DNA of 14,775 bases, from the NCBI GenBank assembly GCA_029560455.1, contig JAKQKW010000342.1, positions 1-14,775 of the forward strand, given 5' to 3'. The first letter of the stretch is position 1. Each line of letters opens with the position of its first letter. Under the pieces are notes generated by a model. The model searched no databases, had not been told where the DNA came from, and worked only from the letters and a program-made list of their open reading frames with translations. Shown in pieces: positions 14,512 to 14,775 of the stretch. The stretch is from Candidatus Rifleibacteriota bacterium (lineage in GTDB: Bacteria; Riflebacteria; Ozemobacteria; Ozemobacterales; Ozemobacteraceae). The position numbers and the translations under genes were made by a program.

Positions 14512-14775
14512 TTAACGAATCAACGGGTTGTCATCAAAGGTGGCTTCAGCTGGAAGTTCCCGTGAATTCTCATTAACGCGGCTTTCTGGGTGATTCTCAG
14601 GGTAGGTTTCGATAATATTATCGATGTCAATAAACAGCTTTGGCAGTTCGTAAATTTCGTGGGCCTTGATGAATTCTTCGTTTTCATCGATTCTTCCGGA
14701 CTCATCTTTCTGTTCTGCCAGATCCGGAATATCACCGCTGTGAATGCAGGGTATGAATATGAACGGGTCAGAGCC
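14512..14775 (-). CDS. C-terminal 87 residues of an unrecognised protein, runs off window
   Basis: On the minus strand a frame is open from the window edge to the TAA at 14512-14514. No start codon is needed inside the window, since the gene begins beyond it. The peptide is strongly acidic and polar: GSDPFIFIPCIHSGDIPDLA, then DESGRIDENEEFIKAHEIYE, LPKLFIDIDNIIETYPENHP and a tail ending FDDNPLIR. The codon pattern and composition read as genuine protein, unlike the 71-residue ATG frame over the same bases. I do not recognise a family. An acidic, probably disordered C-terminal tail is all that can be said. The hairpin at 14481-14509 follows its stop. Confidence 0.65.
   Translation of the reverse strand, partial: GSDPFIFIPCIHSGDIPDLAEQKDESGRIDENEEFIKAHEIYELPKLFIDIDNIIETYPENHPESRVNENSRELPAEATFDDNPLIR

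Noticed and set aside
14520..14735. 71-residue minus-strand ORF near the right edge
   Set aside because: A different minus-strand frame is open across the whole interval to the edge and has far more protein-like composition.

Overview
This window looks like a chromosomal stretch of a Gram-negative-type bacterium. The signs are a lipoprotein with a type II signal peptide, secreted proteins, a CpaE-like pilus-localisation ATPase and gene spacing typical of bacteria. Base composition is moderate (roughly half G+C by eye). A pilin-like globular domain with an AC.ANQR...GAV.MYN.D pattern, a cyclic-nucleotide/CpaE/TPR fusion and stand-alone radical SAM genes suggest a little-studied environmental lineage such as Riflebacteria or Lentisphaerae. 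That placement is a weak guess, because no rRNA is present. I see no insertion sequence, phage gene, CRISPR array, tRNA or rRNA.

Layout. 1-1900 (+): the 3' part of an AmpG/PAT-type MFS permease, then an unrecognised protein with three membrane segments at its C-terminus. 1915-3877 (-): a tight three-gene operon. In transcription order it holds a lipoprotein with a PPEP/lethal-factor-type zincin domain, a small secreted beta-rich protein, and a TTG-started cytosolic protein whose C-terminal half resembles an L7Ae/YlxQ RNA-binding fold. An AT-rich divergent region (3878-4132) separates it from 4133-7030 (+): a 724-residue cNMP-binding/CpaE-like/TPR fusion followed by a secreted pilin-like protein anchored by a C-terminal helix.

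7046-7798 (-) is a TSUP (TauE/SafE, YfcA-like) permease. It diverges from 8008-10939 (+), an MFS exporter or importer and a B12-type radical SAM enzyme with an uncommon CX4CX2C motif, separated by a perfect 9-bp hairpin over the MFS stop codon. 11129-12166 (+) is a DUF362/2x[4Fe-4S] protein, convergent with 12236-12838 (-), a pRiA4b ORF-3-like protein. That gene is divergent from asnS (asparaginyl-tRNA synthetase, 13002-14453), and both have near-consensus sigma-70 promoters back to back. A strong hairpin then separates asnS from the C-terminal end of another minus-strand gene that runs off the window.

Co-functioning sets, by inference: (i) the zincin lipoprotein and its secreted partner at the cell surface; (ii) the CpaE-like fusion and the pilin-like protein as a surface or pilus-related pair; (iii) the MFS and radical SAM genes as a possible synthesis/transport pair. 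Several starts were moved inward from the longest ORF because Shine-Dalgarno sites, signal peptides or promoter positions decide them.
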